From the NCBI GenBank assembly GCA_002314935.1, contig DCHW01000036.1, positions 1 through 18,151 of the forward strand: DNA of 18,151 nucleotides, read 5' to 3'. Under the pieces are notes generated by a model. That model ran no database searches, was not told the DNA's origin, and saw nothing but the letters and a program-made list of their open reading frames with translations. The stretch comes from Clostridiales bacterium UBA1742 (GTDB lineage: Bacteria > Bacillota > Clostridia > TANB77 > CAG-508). Positions 14,326-18,151 of this stretch are shown piece after piece. The position numbers and the translations under genes are program-made. Numbering within the stretch: the first letter of the stretch is position 1; every line of letters starts with the position of its first letter.

Positions 14326-16543
14326 ATGGTAGCAGAAATTATAATAAATTTATCAGCAAAACAATTAAATAAAACATACGATTATCTGATTCCAGATTCA
14401 ATTTTAAATGAAATAAAAATTGGTTCTAGAGTAATAGTGCCATTTGGAAAAACAAAACAAGAGGAAGGCTTTGTTTTAAATGTAAAAAACAATTCTAAGT
14501 ATGCAAACAAGGAAATTATAAAAATTGAAGACAATATTTTGACCGAAGAAAACATTGAACTTGCAAAGTTAATGTCTAGAAGATATTTTTGTAATATATC
14601 AGAATGTGTAAAACTAATGTTACCACCAGGAAATATTACTAAAGATTTTTCTAAAAGAGTAAAGGATAAAACTGCAAATTTTGTCTATTTAAAAAAAGAG
14701 CCAGCAGAAATAGAATTTTTAATAGAAACAAATAAAATTAAAACTGAAAAACAAATAAGAGTATTAAAATTTTTATTACAAAATGAAGGCATAACTATTC
14801 CAGATTTAGCTTTGATTACGGAAACATCAAGTAGTGTAATAAAAACTTTAGAAAATAAAGGTTATATAGAATTAGTAGAAGAAAAAATAGAAAGAAATCC
14901 TTTTATAAATAAAAATATAAAAAGAGATAAAGCGTTAGAGTTAACACTAGAACAACAAAATACCTATAATAAAATAAAGGATAGTGAATATAAAGAATTT
15001 TTAATATATGGGATAACTGGCTCACGGAAAAACAGAGATTTATTTACAGTTAATAGAAAATGTAATAAAAAAAGGAAAAACTGCAATTGTTTTAGTACCA
15101 GAAATTTCGCTTACACCACAAATGGTAGATAGATTTATTGCAAGATTTGGAAATTGCATTGCTGTATTCCACAGTAAGCTTTCAATAGGAGAAAGATATG
15201 ATCAATGGCAAAATATTAAAAATGGTAAATCTAAAATTGTAATTGGAGCTAGATCTGCAATTTTTGCCCCAATTAGTAATTTAGGAATTATTATAATAGA
15301 TGAAGAACATGATTCTTCGTATAAATCAGAGATGAATCCTAGATTTAATGCAAAGGAAATATCTAAATATATTGCAAAACAAAATAACATACCACTTGTT
15401 TTAGGAAGTGCTACACCAGATATTAATACTTTTTATAAAGCCAAAAATGGCACTATAGAATTAATAAAGCTTACCAAAAGAGCAAATAATGCTAATCTTC
15501 CACAAATAGAAATTGTAGATTTAAAACAAGAACTTGCAAATGGAAATAGATCTATGATAAGTAGGAAACTATATTCTAAAATAGAAGAAAATATTTGTAA
15601 AAAAGAACAAACGATATTATTTTTAAACAGAAGAGGATTTTCTACTTTTGTAATGTGCAGAGATTGTGGTTATGTTGCAAAATGTAAAAATTGTAATATT
15701 AGTTTAACATATCATTCACATACAAATAGTTTAAAGTGTCATTATTGTGGATATGAGACTAAAAATGTTAATATATGTCCTGAGTGTAAAAGTAAAAAAA
15801 TAAAATATTTTGGAACTGGAACTGAAAAATTAGAAAATGAAATACATAAATTATTTCCAAATGCTTCTACGATAAGAATGGACATTGATACTATAAGTAA
15901 AAAAAATTCACATGAAGAGATATTAAATAAATTTAAGAATGAAAATATAAATATTTTAATTGGAACACAAATGGTTGTAAAAGGACATCATTTTCCAAAT
16001 GTAACATTAGTTGGAGTAATTGCAGCTGATGGTAGTTTAAATTTAGAAGATTATAGAGCTAATGAAAGAACTTTTGGTTTGTTAACTCAAGTTGCTGGTA
16101 GAGCTGGACGAGAGAAAAAGGAAGGACAAGTTTTGATTCAGACATATAATCCAGAAAATTTTGTTATAGATTTTGCAAAAAAACAAAATTACGAACTATT
16201 TTATAATACAGAAATTGAATTAAGAAAACAATTGAAATATCCACCATTTTGCGATATAATAATGTTTGGAGTTACTTCTACAAATGAAATAGAGGTTGGT
16301 AAAGCTGCTAAAAAAATTTATGAATTATTAAGAAAAAATATAGAAAATAATGTTGCAATTTTTAGACCAGTACCAGCTCCAATAAGTAAAATAAAAAATA
16401 AATATAGATGGAGAATAATATTAAAAACAAAATTAAATAATACTATTATAAATTCAATAAATATGGCATTACAAGATTATTATAAATTAAATTTTAAAAA
16501 TACTAATATAATAGTTGATGTTAATCCTAATAATATGAATTAA
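14326..16543 (+). CDS. priA: PriA, primosomal helicase for replication restart; needs +1 shift at CGG 15025
   Basis: With C15025 skipped this reads as 738 residues, the usual PriA length. PriA recognises stalled forks, unwinds DNA 3'-5' and reloads the replisome. Seen: N-terminal 3'-end-binding domain (LNKTYDYLIP, IGSRVIVPFG), winged helix, Walker A as YGITGSGKTE at 228-237, and DEEH at 325-328. Eight zinc cysteines lie at 444, 447, 453, 456, 471, 474, 484 and 487. Helicase motifs IGTQMVVKGHHFPN and QVAGRAGR follow. Gly234 of Walker A is supplied by the recoded site. Without the shift, translation ends at 15132 with no helicase core. SD AAGGAG at 14313-14318. First gene of priA-def-fmt; coaBC, usually just upstream, is missing. 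Confidence 0.87.
15025..15027 (+). other. Recoding site 4: in-frame CGG, +1 shift to Gly (priA Walker A)
   Basis: The zero frame reads act ggc tca CGG aaa aac aga gat. Skipping C15025 gives act ggc tca gga aaa aca gag att, TGSGKTEI, the exact ATP-binding loop. An indel inside such an essential motif is not expected to persist unless it is read through. Confidence 0.85.
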
Positions 16544-16557
16544 AAGGGGGAAACAAT

Positions 16558-17046
16558 ATGGCAACAAGAATTATAAGAGAAGAAGGAGACGAAATATTAA
16601 AAAAGAAATCAAGACCAGTTGAAACAATAGATGATAAAATTAAAGAATTAGTTCAGGATATGATTGAAACAATGCATAAATATAATGGAGTTGGACTTGC
16701 TGCTGTTCAAGTTGGAATTTTAAAAAGAATTGTAGTTATAGACTTATATGAAGATGGAGGCGTTCCATATATATTAATTAATCCTGAAATTATAAAAGAA
16801 AAAGGTGAACAAACTGTAGATGAGGGTTGCTTAAGTTTTCCAAATAAATTTGCCAAAGTAATTAGGCCTAAGGAAGTTACAGTTACAGCATTAGATATTA
16901 ATGGTAAAAAATTTAAGTTAACAGGTACAGATTTACTAGCGCAAGCAATAGAACATGAAGTTGATCATTTAAATGGAGAAGTTTTTATTGATAAAATAAT
17001 ACCAGGTACTTTAGAAGTAGTTACAGAAGAAGGAAAAAATAATTAG
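16558..17046 (+). CDS. def: Peptide deformylase
   Basis: Encodes 162 residues. The enzyme removes the formyl group from the initiator methionine of new proteins. The three motifs are complete: GVGLAAVQVG (44-53, with Gln51), EGCLSFP (89-95, metal ligand Cys91) and HEVDHLNG (133-140, ligands His133 and His137, catalytic Glu134). SD AAGGGGG at 16544-16550, 14 bases after priA. Its stop codon overlaps the SD of fmt, so the enzyme that removes formyl and the one that adds it are tightly coupled. Confidence 0.97.
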   Translation: MATRIIREEGDEILKKKSRPVETIDDKIKELVQDMIETMHKYNGVGLAAVQVGILKRIVVIDLYEDGGVPYILINPEIIKEKGEQTVDEGCLSFPNKFAKVIRPKEVTVTALDINGKKFKLTGTDLLAQAIEHEVDHLNGEVFIDKIIPGTLEVVTEEGKNN

Positions 17047-17059
17047 GAGGTAGCAAAAT

Positions 17060-18046
17060 ATGTTAAATATATTATTTATGGGAACTCCGGATTTTGCAGT
17101 AGAATCATTAGATAAATTGATAAAAAATAAATATAATATTGTTGGAGTTGTAACAGTTCCAGACAAACCAAAAGGAAGAGGCATGAAATTAATACCAACA
17201 GAAGTAAAAAAATATGCTTTAGATAATAATTTGCCTTTGTATCAACCAGAAAAATTAAGAGATAATAATGAGTTTGAAAATGAAATAAAAAAATTAAATC
17301 CTGATATAATTTGTGTTGTATCTTATGGTAAATTAATACCAAAAACATTATTAGAATTACCTAAATATGGAGTTGTAAATGTTCATCCATCATTATTGCC
17401 AAAATACAGAGGAGCAGCACCAATACAATGGGCAATATTAAATGGAGATAAAACGACCGGAGTTACAACTATGTACTTAAATGAAGAAATGGATGCAGGA
17501 GATATTATATTGCAAAAAGAAGTAGAAATAGATCCTAACGAAAACTCTGGAGAGTTATGGAATAGATTATCTAAAATAGGTGGAGAACTTTTAGTAGAAA
17601 CATTAAAAAACATTGAAAATAACAATTTAAAAAGAATTCCACAAGGGGATAAATTTACACTTGCTCCAATGTTAGAAAAACAAATGGCTAAAATAGATTG
17701 GGAAAACAAAACAGGAGAAGAAATTAAAAATTTAGTAAGGGGCTTAAACCCAATAATGGGAGCATATTCAACGTTGAATAACAAAAAAATAAAATTTTGG
17801 AAAGTTTTAAATATATCTAATGAAAAATTTTTGGAAGAACACAAAGATTTTAAAGAGTATAAAGATAGATTTAAAAATATAGATGCAGGAACAATTATAT
17901 ATGTTGATGGAAAACTAGGTATGTATATAAAAAGCAAAGATTCTGTAATTTTATTATTAGAAATGCAGGGGGAAAATTCGAAAAGAATGTCAACACCAGA
18001 TTTTTTAAGAGGTAATAAAATAGAAGTAATAGATAAATTTAAATAA
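17060..18046 (+). CDS. fmt: Methionyl-tRNA formyltransferase
   Basis: Encodes 328 residues, somewhat longer than usual. It transfers a formyl group from 10-formyl-tetrahydrofolate to initiator Met-tRNA. The N-terminal Rossmann part starts NILFMGTPDFAV. The tRNA-contact loop is KPKGRGMKL. The catalytic Asn107 and His109 are in VNVHPSLLPKYRGAAP and Asp145 in MDAGD. The C-terminal OB-like domain has an extra stretch around KFLEEHKDFKEYKDRFKN, which accounts for the length. AGGAGG at 17045-17050 overlaps the def stop. Last gene of the unit before a strong terminator. Confidence 0.97.
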   Translation: MLNILFMGTPDFAVESLDKLIKNKYNIVGVVTVPDKPKGRGMKLIPTEVKKYALDNNLPLYQPEKLRDNNEFENEIKKLNPDIICVVSYGKLIPKTLLELPKYGVVNVHPSLLPKYRGAAPIQWAILNGDKTTGVTTMYLNEEMDAGDIILQKEVEIDPNENSGELWNRLSKIGGELLVETLKNIENNNLKRIPQGDKFTLAPMLEKQMAKIDWENKTGEEIKNLVRGLNPIMGAYSTLNNKKIKFWKVLNISNEKFLEEHKDFKEYKDRFKNIDAGTIIYVDGKLGMYIKSKDSVILLLEMQGENSKRMSTPDFLRGNKIEVIDKFK

Positions 18047-18060
18047 AATCAAATTTAGTT

Positions 18061-18098
18061 AAAAACACCAATTAATAAAACTATTAGTTGGTGTTTTT
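18061..18098. terminator. fmt terminator
   Basis: AAAAACACCAA (18061-18071) pairs with TTGGTGTTTTT (18088-18098). The stem continues inward through TTAATA/TATTAG with one G-U, leaving loop AAAC, for about 17 bp in all. T-run at the 3' end and A-run at the 5' end make it bidirectional. The remaining 50 bases to the window edge show no feature. Confidence 0.92.
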
Positions 18099-18151
18099 AC
18101 TATAAATTACTAGTTTTTTTTAAGTATATTATAGGTTTAAAATAGATATGT

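Noticed and set aside
2916..15027. Four frameshifts as ordinary sequencing or assembly errors
   Set aside because: Random indels in AT-rich DNA should fall mostly in A or T runs and in any phase. Here all four are a C before GGN at a conserved Gly. The shorter motifs TGGA, AGGA and AGGT occur very many times without an inserted C. It is not fully excluded; reads are needed.

Overview
The window is 18 kb of very AT-rich (by eye roughly a quarter G+C) chromosomal DNA. It carries consensus sigma-A-type promoters, strong Shine-Dalgarno (SD) sites and the gene orders yicC-remA-(rpoZ, gmk)-priA-def-fmt and hrcA-grpE-dnaK-dnaJ. This points to a low-GC Bacillota, most likely an uncultured member of the Clostridia. 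Apart from one small minus-strand gene, every gene is on the + strand. No tRNA, rRNA, CRISPR array, insertion sequence or phage gene is visible.

Layout. 1-60: end of an unknown gene. 88-2177: heat-shock operon groES-groEL with a CIRCE operator and a strong terminator. 2187-2309 (minus): a 40-residue Cys/Gly-rich membrane peptide. 2423-4254: a secreted thioester-domain adhesin with two Cna-B-type repeats, driven by a perfect consensus promoter. 4265-5385: a FemAB-type peptidoglycan bridge transferase. 5401-5533: a structured, higher-GC non-coding island. 5563-10411: hrcA-grpE-dnaK-dnaJ behind two CIRCE-like operators. 10435-14269: rsmE, a membrane protein with four AT-hooks, yicC, remA, rpoZ and gmk. 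14271-18098: priA-def-fmt, closed by a terminator.

The main observation is recoding. Three genes that should be intact (adhesin, dnaJ twice, priA) are each broken by one extra base. In all four cases the extra base is a C directly before a conserved glycine codon, so the zero-frame codon is CGG. Skipping the C gives G in the DnaJ zinc-finger CxxCxGxG motif, G in the PriA Walker A motif GSGKT, and conserved G in the other two. I searched every CGG in the window. These four are the only in-frame CGG codons in about 5,500 codons. The other fourteen coding-strand CGG triplets lie out of phase and cause no shift. The sites share no P-site codon and no downstream motif. This fits a lineage in which CGG no longer means Arg and instead causes a +1 shift, or is read with the next base as a Gly quadruplet (CGGN). 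Four C-insertion errors all landing before Gly codons would be a remarkable artefact, but raw-read confirmation is essential.

Together the genes form two HrcA-controlled chaperone operons, a cell-surface pair (adhesin plus FemAB enzyme), and a conserved translation, replication-restart and protein N-terminus maturation block.
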